A stretch of 64,000 bases of DNA from Rutpela maculata (taxonomy: Eukaryota; Arthropoda; Insecta; Coleoptera; Cerambycidae): assembly GCA_936432065.2 (NCBI GenBank), contig OW386289.2, positions 134,714,015 through 134,778,014 on the forward strand. The letters are read 5' to 3'. The position numbers and the translations under genes are program-made. The notes beneath the pieces are model-generated. The model saw only the letters and a list, made by a program, of their open reading frames with translations, was not told the DNA's origin and ran no database searches. Position 1 is the first letter of the stretch, and every line of letters begins with the position of its first letter. Below are positions 34,255-46,761 of this stretch, piece after piece.

Positions 34255-35579
34255 TATATAGATAAAATTTAAGAATACTAATGGTATTTGTAGAGAATAT
34301 TTCACGAATAAATTAATGAAAATACATAAAACATTTTTATTGTTTAAAGTTTTTTTTCTAATTGACAAAATAATATTTAAAATAAATTTCAATGTTCCTA
34401 TGTAAATGTAATGTAGTAAGTAACTGTTTTTATGACAACTAAGTAACAAAAACTCTGCAGAGTTCCTGGTGCACGATTCGTCTAATTACAGGTAAAGACA
34501 AAGAGAGAGCACTACTACATTGGACCAAAGTTCCACCCGTAAACATTTATGTGTTATTATTATTGGGTTTTTATTTGTCTATTAAATTCTTCATTTTATG
34601 TAGTTGTAAGTTGTAACTACGAATTGTAATGGACTTCTGTGCTTAATTTTGATTATTGACGTATTGTTACTTTATGATAGATTACATTTCTTACCTGATA
34701 CCTTCGCAGAGTCAGTGTGTTTAACTTATCTCTATATGTAGCTTTATGTTATTTTTGACTTTTTTAATAATTGAAATATTATGATCGCTAATCGACAATT
34801 TAAAGGAAAATCTTCTGTGTTTCTCTTCAACAAACGGTATGTTAAGTATCTTTCTGTTTATTTATAATGTTTAAACTGATGTCCTTTAAAAGTTCATATA
34901 ACAAAATATTTGTTATCAAAATTATCAACAACGGTTTTGTGTATATTGTACAATTTACATTGTTGTTTTAAAATATTCTAAATGGATTAAAACCATGTAA
35001 AATCAGTTGGCAGTTTTAATTAAAATTCCAAATGTAACATTTTATTGATTGTTAAACTTTTTTTAATTAAAAATGATTGAATTAAAATTATCAACACGAT
35101 ATATTATATTGCAGTATTTCTCCAATTTACAGATTTTTCATAAATTTGGCATTGCTGGAACTTAAAACTAATAGTGATTTTCACTATTATATTTATAATC
35201 AATTGAAAAGTGTTTATATTTTGTAGAATGGTTTTTTCTATTTAAATTGCACTGTAATTTGCTAAAGATATGCGTATTTCAATACTCTTGTTTAAATAGT
35301 GTAATATAAGGACATAGAAAATACTATTAAGAAGATACTATTTTTTTTTCTTTTTTTTGTTATGATATTACAAATGTTTCATATAGTTCCGCGTATTTCT
35401 ATAGGTAGCGCCTGGATTCATTATTTAATATAAATATAATTATAGTGATTATTAATCTTAATAAATACATTTAATTCGTCCTAAAGTAATAGTGCATTAT
35501 AATCCAATTATACTAATATGTCGTTAATAAAAATCAAAGGATTATTAATTTATGTTTATTTATATATATTATATATTGT
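34255..35579. other. R2-like fragment and AT-rich intron
   Basis: 34255-34520 resembles 28050-28110 and 28430-28450 (GATAAAATTTAA, GAGAATATTTCACGAATAAA, GAGAGAGCACTACT). The rest is very AT-rich with nothing recognised. Confidence 0.4.
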
Positions 35580-36141
35580 ATATTATATAATACATAATAT
35601 ATAATATATAATATATAATATATAATATATAATATATAATATATAATATATAATATATAATATATAATATATAATATATAATATATAATATATAATATAT
35701 AATATATAATATATAATATAATAAATATATAATATATTATATATAATATATAATATATAATATATAATATATAATATATAATATATAATATATATATATA
35801 ATATATAATATATAATATATAATATATAATATTATAATATATAATATATAATATATAATATATAATATATAATATATAATATATAATATATAATATATAA
35901 TATATAATATATAATATATAATATATAATATATAATATATAATATATAATATATAATATATAATATATAATATATAATATATAATATATAATATATAATA
36001 TATAATATATAATATATAATATATAATATATAATATATAATATATAATATATAATATATAATATATAATATATAATATATAATATATAATATATAATATA
36101 TAATATATAATATATAATATATAATATATAATATATAATAT
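35580..36141. repeat. (ATATAAT)n satellite, about 560 bp
   Basis: Near-perfect tandem repeats of the 7-mer ATATAAT, about 80 units, with small phase breaks near 35719, 35800 and 35831. Directly abuts a LINE fragment on its right. Confidence 0.95.
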
Positions 36142-36149
36142 GTTTTACA

Positions 36150-36672
36150 TTTATTTAATAAAATAGTATGATCTACTCAATCAAGGGTCTTTTGAGAATC
36201 AGTATACACTCAGCCTAGTTGCATTCTTTTCTCAATAGTTTACCATGTCGTTCTGGAATCATAATTGTTTCTATTTTGGGTTTCGGTGCATATTCTATTT
36301 GTTACTAGCGATTTTAGTACTTTTGTCAGAATATAAACCCGAAATGAGTCTGTAATTAATAATGCTGTTTTAATCACCTGACTTAAATAGGGATGTGAGT
36401 GAGTTAGACACTGTTCAAAGTGTGGGGGGAATTTTCCTTCATTTAATAACATGTTATGCGCATAAGTAGCGCCAGTGATTGACTACTCATTCTTATAAAA
36501 TTAGGAGATATATTATCTAGTCTTGCATACTTATTACTGCCAAGATACACAAGTTCGTTAAAAACTTCATCAATACTAAACTATAAATGACATACGTTAA
36601 ATTTGGAGTATACATTACTTTCAGTATTCGTGTATTTCATTTTCAGTATTTATGCATTATTCTTCGTGTATA
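36150..36672 (-). pseudogene. LINE reverse transcriptase fragment, broken
   Basis: Minus-strand pieces follow the N-terminal RT order of non-LTR elements. SIDEVFNELVYLGSNKYARL and DNISPNFI come first (36580-36500), then LLNEGKFPPHFEQCL (36450-36405), then in another frame NYRLISGLYSDKSTKI (about 36357-36310), then VDHTILLNK (about 36180-36155). These correspond to the NKSxGxDNISP, LNxGxFPxxFK, NYRPISxL and FDxVDHxILLxKL motifs. At least three frame changes and stops break it. The YADD region is missing, because the fragment ends at the satellite. Confidence 0.65.
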
Positions 36673-36790
36673 CGAAGAATAATATTTAAATAATGAAAGT
36701 AATGTATACTCCAAATTGAACGTATGTCATTTACAGTTTAGCACTGATGAAGTTTTTAACGAACTTGTATCTCTTGGCAGTAATAATTTT
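36536..36790. repeat. Perfect-like inverted duplication of LINE 5' part
   Basis: 36536-36664 and 36670-36788 are reverse complements at high identity (AGTTCGTTAAAAACTTCATC against GATGAAGTTTTTAACGAACT; GTATACATTACTTTC against GAAAGTAATGTATAC), centred on TTCGTGTATACGAA. The plus copy again encodes STDEVFNELVSLGSN. Confidence 0.85.
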
Positions 36791-38850
36791 TTGAATCTGT
36801 GTACACTGATTCAAAAATTTCAGCAAACTTTGGTACAATTCTTACCCAGTTGTTGAATTAATACGAATATAACTGCTTTCCGTATTTACACACCAACCCC
36901 GAAAGTGTGAGAAATATTCAGGGTGTGAGAAATATTCATCTGAATTGACTAAAATCACTTTATTACGATAAAAAATGCATCAAACTGGGTGATTGGGAAT
37001 TTCTTTTGCAATCACATTACAACCTGATAATAGCATTTAACGAGGAGTTTTGGTTTTTTTAAAATAAGTAAATAACCATATATTAGATATTATAACTTAC
37101 AGCGTTCTTATTGGTGGTGAAGGGTGAGGGAAACGAGGGGGAGGGGGTGAATTTAAAATTTTTCGCTCTTTTTCTACTTACCTAACGAAACAGAATATTT
37201 TGAAAGAATTTCCTGCACTAAATAATAACTTTTTGCTGCAAGTTCTAATATCAGTTTCAATGCCACCCCCAAATAAGGGTGAGTGATAGTAAAAAAACAA
37301 CTCTTCCACACATTATCGCGGATGGGCCAAAAAAGCTCTTTTTTAACATTGTTCTTTATACCTATTTCTATAATTTGCTTTCATTTAATTTTTAGTAAAT
37401 AGTATACATCATTATTGTTTCATAAAATAATTCCATTGTATCGGATGAACATGATAAGTTGACCTACATATTTTGCATAATTCAAACCAAAAATTAAAAT
37501 AAAGCAAATAAAAATTTATCACTGTATGTAAATGAACTGCAGATTGGAGATAAACCACAAAAACGTCCATTTATTTAAAGCTAGTAGAATATATCAACTA
37601 GACCAAGTTTAAATCTTTTAATTTATGATCAAGCATTATCATAAGGGCGTTATCGTTGCAATTTTATGGTATTTGCTGTATTCCGTATTGATTGCGCAAT
37701 TTACAATTCCTGTTTAGGGTAATAGATACATTAATCATGATATTTAATGTATCGCGCCCGCTAATCAAATGTGAGCGCTGACAGAATATTATAGCGATAC
37801 ATTTTCATCAATAATGTTTTGACGAAACTTTTCGTTCCACTCGGATGGATTACGTTGAATGTTGTGACAATTTCTAGTTTCACATTGCAATTGAACACAC
37901 TTAAGTTTGTTATAATATCCAATTTCGTGTATCGGGAATAGTTATTTATTTGAACAACAAAAACGCAAACTATCTATTTCGATCCACGAGCACTTGCTAA
38001 TGGATTAACTGCATTAAACAGGTTAATGTTATATATTCTTGTGATTGTTGCCCAACTTCAGTTATCAAACAAACGTAGTTTATTTAAATGTTTGTATTGA
38101 AATGCAACCACTAGTTAATATTTAATAAGCGATTGAAAAGTAACTTTACAGTCTGCTGATCTGATAATGTCAGATAGGGTGGTTCATCTTTTTCGATGCG
38201 ATGAAAAAATAATATCTATAAAATATTACTGAGGCAAGATAAAGTTAAGAGGTGCATATCATATTTACAATAACGAAAATAAATGAAATTGTTTACGTAC
38301 ATTTGTTAAGAACTTGTTTAATTCATATTTTTATAACTAGTAACATTTATCTCTAAAGTGACTAATGCCTCATCAGGCCATACTGAAAATGTTACCTACG
38401 TTATATTTAAAATGTTTTATACCACCGTAAATTCGTAGTTTAGGAAAAAAAACTGTAAAATTAAAGTCCCACTTCAATCTTCCCTTATTTTATTTAATAA
38501 TTTATACAACCTTTTGCCATAAATAGTACTAAATACAGTCCTAAATCTACAAGTATAGTAACAAAGAAATATTTTCATCATTTACAACTTTAAGAAGGGC
38601 CACAGTAATATACAATATATGTTGACTTTAGACATAGCTTTGAAGCAAGCCTTCTTGCTTCAGAAGTTCAAGAAAATTCCAAGCCATTTTCAATGAATAA
38701 ACTACACAATATAACGACACAATATGTATTAACTTCTGTAATTACCTATGCCCTATCAAACTGAGGAAAAAAGCCAATGAAAGTAGTTTAGGTCAACTAA
38801 GTTGCATTTTCACGTTTCACTCACACGATGATGTTAGTATATTGCATTAA
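36791..38850. other. Unassigned AT-rich intron
   Basis: No ORF above background and no repeat partner identified in the window. Confidence 0.4.
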
Positions 38851-38999
38851 AGATCAGAGGTCCGAAGTTCTTAGATTAGATTAAACACAAGTGGGTCGTT
38901 AAAGCGTGAGGCTCTTCTCTTCACCTCGACCTAATAAGGCCTTTATGAATACCCTTGGATCTATCTGGATGTACCCACCAAATCCTGGGTTATTAAAAA

Positions 39000-40664
39000 A
39001 TGATAAGATCTTCCACATTCGATGGTTTTAAATTAGATTTAGATTTTTACCGAAACAATATCGCCAGTTCTTCATCAACTGAAATGGAACTTCCTGTAGT
39101 TTTGGTGGAGGAAGTAGAACAAACTCTCAAAGAGATTAAATCATTCGCCTTCGGCTCTGATAATATCAATTTGGAAATGCTACGCCATGTTTTTCCATAC
39201 TGTAAGAATGCCATAACACATATTATAAATACATCATTTGAACATTCTACTATTCCTTCCATTTGGAAAAAATCGATAATAACCCCTCTTCCTAAAGTTT
39301 CATTAGCCACCGAACTTAAAGATCTTAGACCAATAAGTGTTCTGCCACCTTTATCAAAACTTCTAGAGAAAATAATGAGTAGAAGACTCACTGATCATAT
39401 CATGAGCAACGACGTACTTCCTCCTATACAATCTGGATTTAGAAAGCACCACAGCACTACAACAGCGCTAATGAAAATCACCAATGATCTTATAGGAAAT
39501 ATTGACAAATCACAAACCACATTCTTAGTGCTCTTAGATTACAGCAAAGCGTTTGACGTAATCAACCATGATCTTCTTATTGCCAAACTCCATTATAATA
39601 ATATACATCCCACAGTGTTAAAATGGTTTGCTAGTTATCTGTCTGATCGTACCCAAATGGTGAAAACTAATGATATCCTTTCTCTTGACTTGCCTATTAC
39701 AAAAGGCGTACCTCAAGGAAGCATTCTCGGTCCGCTTCTATTTATAATATACACCAGCGATCTGCCAAAAGTGTTATCTTCCTTGTGTACTATGCATCTA
39801 TATGCTGACGATGCGCAGCTTCAAATAGCAAGTGATCCACGAAATCCTGATCAATCAATTGCAGTGTTAAATGAAAACTTAAAGCGGGTATCTGAATATT
39901 CCATGAACCATGGTATGGTGATTAATCCAACCAAAACAGTAGCTCTGTGCATCGGAAATAAAGTGCTGTGTGCCAAAACTAAACAAAATGTGACTCATGA
40001 CATTTTTTTGGATAACAACTGCATTAATTTAAGTGATGCTGCCAAAAATTTAGGACTTATCATTGATCAAAACATGAATTTTGAAAAGCAAGTGATAAAC
40101 AAATGTAGCATAGCATATTCTAAAATTAAATATATTTATAAATATAAGTACATTCTGCCCTGTGATATAAAATGGAGATTAGTGAATAGCTTAATATTAA
40201 GTCATTTTGATTATGCCAGCAGTGTATACTTTCACTTTCTTAGCAAAAACTTTCAGAATAAAATTCAAGTTGTGCAAAACTGCTGCTTTAGATTCTCTTA
40301 TAACATAGATAAAAAGGACCATATAACACCACATTATGTCGATAAAAATATTTTAAAAATAGAAAACAGATTTACTTTCCTGTACGGTACGCTCCTTTAT
40401 AATATTGTTACCAATAATACACCCCAATACTTATCTGCCTTTCTTGAACGCAGATCTAATACTCATAATGTGAACTTAAGATATATCGATAATTATACCA
40501 TTCCAAAACATAATACAAGTAAATTTGAGGGTTGCTTTTCTTATCTTGCACCTAAATTGTTAAACAAGCATCTTAGTATATTTATGTCCACAAATTCTAT
40601 ATTTCAATTTAAAAATAAACTCAGGAAAGAACTACTAGACCAGCAGAAAAACATGTTAGCGTAA
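39000..40664 (+). CDS. Non-LTR retrotransposon reverse transcriptase
   Basis: An open frame of 554 residues covering the RT and C-terminal part of a LINE ORF2. Motifs in order: LRPISVLPPLSKLLEKIM (about 110-127), SGFRKHHSTTTALMKI (about 144-159), FLVLLDYSKAFDVINHDLL (about 177-195), GVPQGSILGPLLF (about 236-248), and the catalytic LYADDAQLQI (about 267-276). The style fits the CR1/Jockey group. The endonuclease domain is absent and a stop lies two codons before this ATG, so the copy is 5'-truncated and the start is arbitrary. The intact 554-codon frame suggests a fairly recent insertion. In the cell such enzymes copy their RNA into DNA at a nicked target site. Confidence 0.93.
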   Translation: MIRSSTFDGFKLDLDFYRNNIASSSSTEMELPVVLVEEVEQTLKEIKSFAFGSDNINLEMLRHVFPYCKNAITHIINTSFEHSTIPSIWKKSIITPLPKVSLATELKDLRPISVLPPLSKLLEKIMSRRLTDHIMSNDVLPPIQSGFRKHHSTTTALMKITNDLIGNIDKSQTTFLVLLDYSKAFDVINHDLLIAKLHYNNIHPTVLKWFASYLSDRTQMVKTNDILSLDLPITKGVPQGSILGPLLFIIYTSDLPKVLSSLCTMHLYADDAQLQIASDPRNPDQSIAVLNENLKRVSEYSMNHGMVINPTKTVALCIGNKVLCAKTKQNVTHDIFLDNNCINLSDAAKNLGLIIDQNMNFEKQVINKCSIAYSKIKYIYKYKYILPCDIKWRLVNSLILSHFDYASSVYFHFLSKNFQNKIQVVQNCCFRFSYNIDKKDHITPHYVDKNILKIENRFTFLYGTLLYNIVTNNTPQYLSAFLERRSNTHNVNLRYIDNYTIPKHNTSKFEGCFSYLAPKLLNKHLSIFMSTNSIFQFKNKLRKELLDQQKNMLA

Positions 40665-40853
40665 TTTACTTTTATATCATTTGTTTATAGTAACTATAAG
40701 GTTAAATATAAGAATTCTATTACCTGTATTTTCACTCGGGGGAAGTTGCAATAACGATACTTTCGATACTTCCTCCCATTTGATTTGTATATGTATTTAT
40801 ATATGTATATGTCAAATAAAGATTGTTTATTATTATTATTATTATTATTATTA
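40665..40853 (+). other. LINE 3' UTR with (ATT)n tail
   Basis: Follows the RT stop. AATAAA lies at 40815-40820, then the element ends in an uninterrupted (ATT)n run (40829-40853), the usual microsatellite-type 3' end of this LINE group. Confidence 0.85.
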
Positions 40854-41846
40854 AAACTATCTGCCGTAAGTATTGTGCATGTGTGTGTATTCACATGTAT
40901 CATGTAAAGAAATATAAATGGTTCTTGAAACCTGTCTTGAACAATTTGTGTGGTACTAAATAATTTAGTCTTATCTAGAAATATATTAAAAAATAGTTTC
41001 TCAATAAGGGGGTTTTTTAAATTTACTTAGCCTATATTAATAATATAGCTATCATTTGCACTGCACATTATGTCGTTGTATGTTACTCTATTGAAACTAA
41101 ATTTGTTTAGGTTATTTTTATACAAAGCAAAGAATTTACAAATATCTATACAGAGATATAGCCATAATTTTCTTATCTCGAAAGATGTATCGATAAGAAT
41201 GTCTGTAGGATAAATTGAAGATAATTCTGATAATCCGTCTTTTGATTGTTGCACTGGAAACAGTTGTGTAATGAATATGAACTTATGTATTCGCTATAAG
41301 ATATATGTATATGTTAAGATTTCCCCAAAAAAAAAAGAAAAAATATGTTTTCTTGAAAATGCATCATCTATAGTTCAAAGTATTTTTTTTTCTAAAGCGA
41401 GTGGTCGAAGCGGCCAAAATTTATTGAGCGTCACGGTAATACATTATAACGGAAAACAGTATTTAAGAAGTGTCTTTGAATTACCTGCTACTCGCGGTAA
41501 CAAAATGGCGAGATTTTTATGAAATCCGAAGACGCACATTGTATCTGTCATAACTTTTTATTTTGTAAGCAAGCGATAAAATTTAAAAATCAACTTTTTA
41601 GCTTAATCGATAAACTGTGTTAAAGCGTCAGTTTTCACGATTCCCATAAAAGGTGAAACACGAAATCTTTAAATGTTCAAATCTTTTTTATTACATGATT
41701 TAAAGGGTCATACGATGTCATTGTGGAGAGGTAGAATCCTATTTGTTGCACATCGTGAATCATATCGGCGAATACGAAAATTCGAGCCCACAGGTGCGTA
41801 GGAAGAGTGACAATTTTGTGACTCAGGGCGAAATCGATGATCTACT
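40854..41846. other. Unassigned intron between LINEs
   Basis: AT-rich. GTTGTGTAATGAATATGAAC at 41261 recurs in similar form at about 43071, on the far side of the next LINE. Confidence 0.35.
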
Positions 41847-42860
41847 TATTATTTATTTATTTATTTATTTCGATAATTTATCCAACGAGTAAAACTCAGT
41901 TACAGAATGAAGAACAACACAATTACAAGATTAAAAACAGAATAACAAATGAATATAACAAAACACCAAAGTGAAAAACAGGTAATCAGAAGAACAATAT
42001 AAAACATTCAGTATAATTAAATGAGTAAATGACAATTATTCATACGACATAAAAATATACACAAGACAACATTTGCACATAATATATATAGCAAAACAAG
42101 CAAGATAGGAAGGGAGAACTAATTGTTAAACACTTGCGTTTAAGTTCGTTTTACATCAGAAATATTGCAGTTGAAAATATCCAAACTTTGCTCTATGTTA
42201 TTGTAGTTTAAACAGATTTGATGCAATGGAAATGAGCTTAAGATGTTAGTTCGAGGTGTAGGTGTGATAAGTATGTTACTTGTTCTAGCGGACAATCAGA
42301 AACTAGATATTTAATAAGAGGTAATAGAGGGACAGTTGATTTCATTGTTGATGATTTTATGTAAGAAAATTATAGTACACATTACCTATCTTCTAAGTAG
42401 ACTACACACGTTCAAAAATAACTCCTGAGGTCCTATCCTAATTGGATAGTTACCCAGGATAAACGTTGTCGATTTGAAGAAACTTTCTCAAGTGAGGTGA
42501 TATAGACATTATAACTGGAATTCCAAACAATGGAGGCGTATTCCAATTTAGATTTAACAAATGTTATAAATAATAGACGAAGAGTAGACAAACTTTTAAA
42601 GTCCCTTCTATTACGCAGAATAAAACCTCGGAATCTATAAGGTCCAGCAACGCATTCCTCAATACGTCTGGAGAAAGTAAGTTTAGAGTCGAAGACAACT
42701 CCTAAGTCCTTCACGAACTCAGGTCTATCTAAGACGCAATTATCCAAATTATAATTAAAAATAATAGAGCCAGACTTGCGCGAAAAGCACATCGCGTTAC
42801 ATTTGGCAGCATTTAAGGGGAGTTGGTTATGAACATACCAGCCATTAAGCAAGTGTGCAC
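41847..42860 (-). pseudogene. LINE 3' fragment (RT C-terminal part), (TAAA)n tail
   Basis: Minus-strand frame 42852-42433 gives LPLNAAKCNAMCFSRKSG, FVKDLGVVFDSKLTF, SLSTLRLLFITFVKSKLEYA and SIVWNSS. This is the conserved segment downstream of the YADD motif in Jockey/CR1-type LINE proteins. The frame degrades after 42460. The element ends at a (TTTA)n run on the plus strand (41847-41870), i.e. a (TAAA)n 3' tail. It is 5'-truncated just before the catalytic box. It is not the same family as the LINE at 39.0 kb, judging by the protein and the tail. Confidence 0.85.
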
Positions 42861-44096
42861 TATGCTTTTATTAATAAAACGTTGTTATTTTTGCACCGGT
42901 AATTTAATCATTGCTTGAAATCATTTTCTCACAACAAAATTGTGCAAATTAGTAAGAAAACCCAATAGCAATTTTAAAATTTAAAGAAATTTACATATGC
43001 ATGATAGTTTGAATGGTATATGCGATGTCTTTAAACTTTAAATCGTATTTTGTGATTGTTCCACAAAAACTGTTGAGTAATGAATATGAACTCTTGTGAT
43101 TGGTCCTAGCCAATTGAGTAATGAGTATTACCTACGGCCGTAAGTAAAGAGCTCTATTACTTGTTCAAGATAATTAATGAGTTATTCAATAGTCGTAGAG
43201 AAAATAGTAAACATAATTGAAATTGATAGAAATACACAGACTACTGTTTTATATTGTCCGTTATTTAATGGAATTTATGAAAATGTAATCGATCGAATTC
43301 ATAACTAATAAATCTGTGATTTTCCACACATTGTTACAAATATTGTCGGTCAAATTTTTAAATTATAAAATCACGCATTTAACATTTTATTGCAAACGTT
43401 TCATTTTTGTCGCTTTTGAGCACGTACACGTTCTGCTTGATAAACAAAAACCTGCTATCGTATTTATCGAAACAAAGTCCACGCCGGAAACGTACAGGCC
43501 TAACAACATTTAAAACGTTAAAAATCCTCTTTAAGTTAAATTGGATTCCAGCGGTACCAGAATCTTACTTTTCTGCCGAGTAATGAAAAACGATTTGTTT
43601 GCAATTTTGCCGAGTCAACTTCTCAAATTAGATATTAAATTTGTAAGGGATTAACAATACCGAACGTTTTAAACTGAGGATATCATGAAATCCCCAGCTT
43701 TAAACAAACCCAATTAATTTACGAAATCAACGCAAAAAAAGAACAGGAATAATATTTTAACGGAAACAATGGCTTACTTAAAATTCCTTAGTCTTATTAG
43801 CCTCTGATTTCCATTTGAAAGCATAGGGCACTGAATAAGAAATTGCAAAGGAAATCATCAAAGAAATATTTTAATTAGGTTAAAATTTCTTCCACTTCAG
43901 TTTGCTTTATTGTTATAATGCCCAGTCGTCTATTGTTAATTAAGTCAATGTGGCGTCGGTAGCTATTGTACGATTTCGTAAGAAATGTGTATTTTCTCTA
44001 ATTTTGTAATAATACAAACAAATATATCACACACTACAAAAACAAAAACTAAAAATGGATATTGCTTTTATTTATTTCATTTTCATTACGTGCATT
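42861..44096. other. Unassigned AT-rich intron
   Basis: No supported feature. Confidence 0.4.
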
Positions 44097-44751
44097 TATA
44101 GTCTAAGAGCCAGTGGCCGGCAGACTTACGGTATTTTAACAAACTCTATATTTTCTTCATTTAGACTCCTATATCTACCATAAATGAAATGGGGACTCTT
44201 TAGTCTGACCGGCGGTACCTATAGAGTCACTCAGGTACTAAAGGTGTAAAAAATTGACGGAGTTCAACGTTATAGTGACGAGGTTGCCGCTTTAATATTT
44301 TGGAATATTATATTATTATTATTGAAAAATAATAATGGCAGACAGCTATAACGGTTCCAAGGTCATGGCAGACATTTTTTAATGTTCCAAAAAAAATAAA
44401 AATTTACGTTATTTTAAGTTGAAATTTATATATATTGTTAATAATAATATTCTAAACCTATATTTCGAGCGGCAGACATTTTCTGCGGTTCTAACATCCC
44501 GGCAGACAATGCAACGTCACCTCTGGTGCCAGTATACGCATATGTATTGGTATCATACTCACTCCAGTTCAAGACCCGTTTCACCTTCTTTCATTAGTAC
44601 AAATTCGGCAATTGCAGTTCGTGTTATGTAAACGTGTATCAACGCAAGTAAACAACACCTTGTCGTAGGTCAACGCAGGGCATTGGTATTCGTTCATACC
44701 ACCACCGCCGACCGTGTCGACGACCCCACGCATTCTACTTTCAATTAATAG

Positions 44752-45560
44752 CAGTGTTGCCAATTGCCGGAGAATTCTCCACTTTTCGGAGAATTTGACT
44801 GCCTGCGGAGAATCTGGCGGAGAATCTGGCGGAGAATGCCTTTTTGACGGAGAATTGGCGGAGAATATAGGGTGACAGAATTTATAATTATTTCTTTATT
44901 AAAACAAATAACAAAATAATGTAGCTCTGTTTTCTTGTAGTTTAGTAGTTTATGTAAATGATAACAGATGGCGATATGTGCGTATTCAGTTTCATTGAAG
45001 GTCAACAGAGGCCGCTTCGACCAATGATCTCAAGAAGTGAGCTCAATACCACAGAAGACCTTCTATGTCAATACTATATTGGAGTGAGGACCGATAGGCT
45101 GAAGCTGGAGGAAGCTTTAGAGAGAGAAAGCCATATTTGAAGGTTATCTGTCTCAGTTTCCTGAATAACTAGTTTACAAGTAAGAGAGAGCTAGAGTGCC
45201 TCCAAATTAAGCTTATCTTTAAAGTTTCTTTGAAAGGGAACAATAGGTTCCTAATTGTTCATACTCATTCCAGTATGTATATAGAGTTCACAGTTCACTA
45301 ATCTCAAGCGTGCTCCAAACCTGGTTGTGGTGATTCATCACAACCAAGTTTTATTAATTCATTACTGATGAATTAAAATATCAATTTGTGCAAATTAGTA
45401 ATGGGCTAATGGATTAGATATTGAGAAGCAAATACAGATCAATATATTTTTGTTGTATAGAAGATTTTGATATTTTATTTTTGGCGGAGAATTTCTTCGA
45501 TTTGCGGAGAATTTTAAGGCAGTAGGCGGAGAATTTTAGAAAGCTCTGTTGGCAACACTG
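44752..45560. mobile_element. hAT-type non-autonomous element, 809 bp
   Basis: Terminal repeats CAGTGTTGCCAA...TTGGCAACACTG are flanked by the 8-bp duplication ATTAATAG (44744-44751 and 45561-45568), the hAT signature. Near the ends, GGAGAATT/GGCGGAGAATCT motifs recur (six or more at 44774-44862, three at 45483-45531). There is no hAT transposase; the ORF at 44958-45140 is unrecognised. Confidence 0.9.
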
Positions 45561-45720
45561 ATTAATAGTACACCGAAGTTTATTCCCTATATCACGAAGT
45601 ATATTTGCCGAATCTGTATAGTAATTCCAAGATACGGAGCGGTGCACGTCACTCCTAAAATGTGACGTCATTTTTATTACGGTTACATAAAGTCAAAGTA
45701 GCGTAGGTATACTATTCATT

Positions 45721-46086
45721 TTGAGAAGAACAGCAGAATTAGAATTTTTACGAGCGCATTACATCTCAAGCATTTGGAAAAATGCTTTTCAAAAAGATCC
45801 TATCTCATTAAGCTCACTGGTACATGGTTGGAAAGAGCAAGAAAGCTCATATATTTTTAAATGGTTTGATGGAGATCAACTTCCAAGTTCTGTGAGCGAT
45901 TTGGTTGAGAAACTTCCAGGTAATTTTATTGAAATTAAATCTATTTTTTATTAATTATTTCAATAATTTATGCTTGACTCAATGCATATATTTAAATTTA
46001 ATTTTTACTGAAACCAATTTGTCGGAAGATGAAAATGAAGTAATAGGACAGTCGGATGATTCTGATGATGATATCGAAGGATAATA
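45721..46086 (+). pseudogene. IWK-HGW protein fragment, likely two exons
   Basis: Frame from 45721 reads FLRAHYISSIWKNAFQKDP, HGWKEQESSYIFKWFDGDQL and SSVSDLVEKLPG, then meets GTAATTTT, a plausible donor at about 45920. A second piece, SEDENEVIGQSDDSDDDIEG, ends at a stop near 46083, giving an acidic tail as in the 10.7 kb fragment. The block (F-M/L-RA-N/H-Y..IWK...P...HGW...W...P..V..L) aligns with that fragment, but no cysteine cluster is visible. It is the only coding remnant in the core of the 44.1-47.8 kb element. Lacking any N-terminal half, it is called a pseudogene. It could instead be the C-terminus of a spliced transposase. Confidence 0.5.
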
Positions 46087-46761
46087 GGTAATAATAGCTT
46101 TCGTTAAAAATAAAATATACTTTTTTAGAACAATTTTATTAATCTATCTAAGAAATATTTTACCATGCACTAATGACTAATAAAAATAAATTTATTAATT
46201 ATATGTTCTTATAATAGACCTATTTTCCCTATTTTTCATCTAACAGCATTAAATATACATGTAAAAAGAATCCTGTCCCATATATGCATATATGTATCCT
46301 AATGATATTTAAAAAAATAAAAAATAAAAAAAATACGTTACGTATGAAAATAAAAATGTTATTGTAATTTAAAATTCACGTTTTTAGTCCCAAAATTATT
46401 CCAGTTTCCCCATAATGTAGCAAAATTGTGAAATGTGACGACACCGTCGTCGACAGCTATATATGTATCGCCATCGTCAAACGTGTCAAGATTGCTACGT
46501 AATTTTCGTCATTTAATTTGATTTAAATTAATTTTATTCGAGGTATTTTTTTTAATTAGTTATGTAGTTTTAAGTATTCTAAATTTAAGTATTTTAAATT
46601 TATGCAGATTGAATAGGTGCTGCAGTGACAGTGAGTATGATACCAATACATATGCGTATGCTGGCACAGAGGTGACGTTGCATTGTCTGCCGGGATGTTA
46701 GAATCGCAGAAAATGTCTGCCGTTCGAAATATAGGCTTAGAATATTATTATTAACAATATA

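Noticed and set aside
35580..36141. CRISPR-like regular array
   Set aside because: Simple 7-bp AT satellite with no spacers, in a eukaryotic context.
39047..39391. Minus-strand ORF of 114 codons
   Set aside because: Antisense of the LINE reverse transcriptase.
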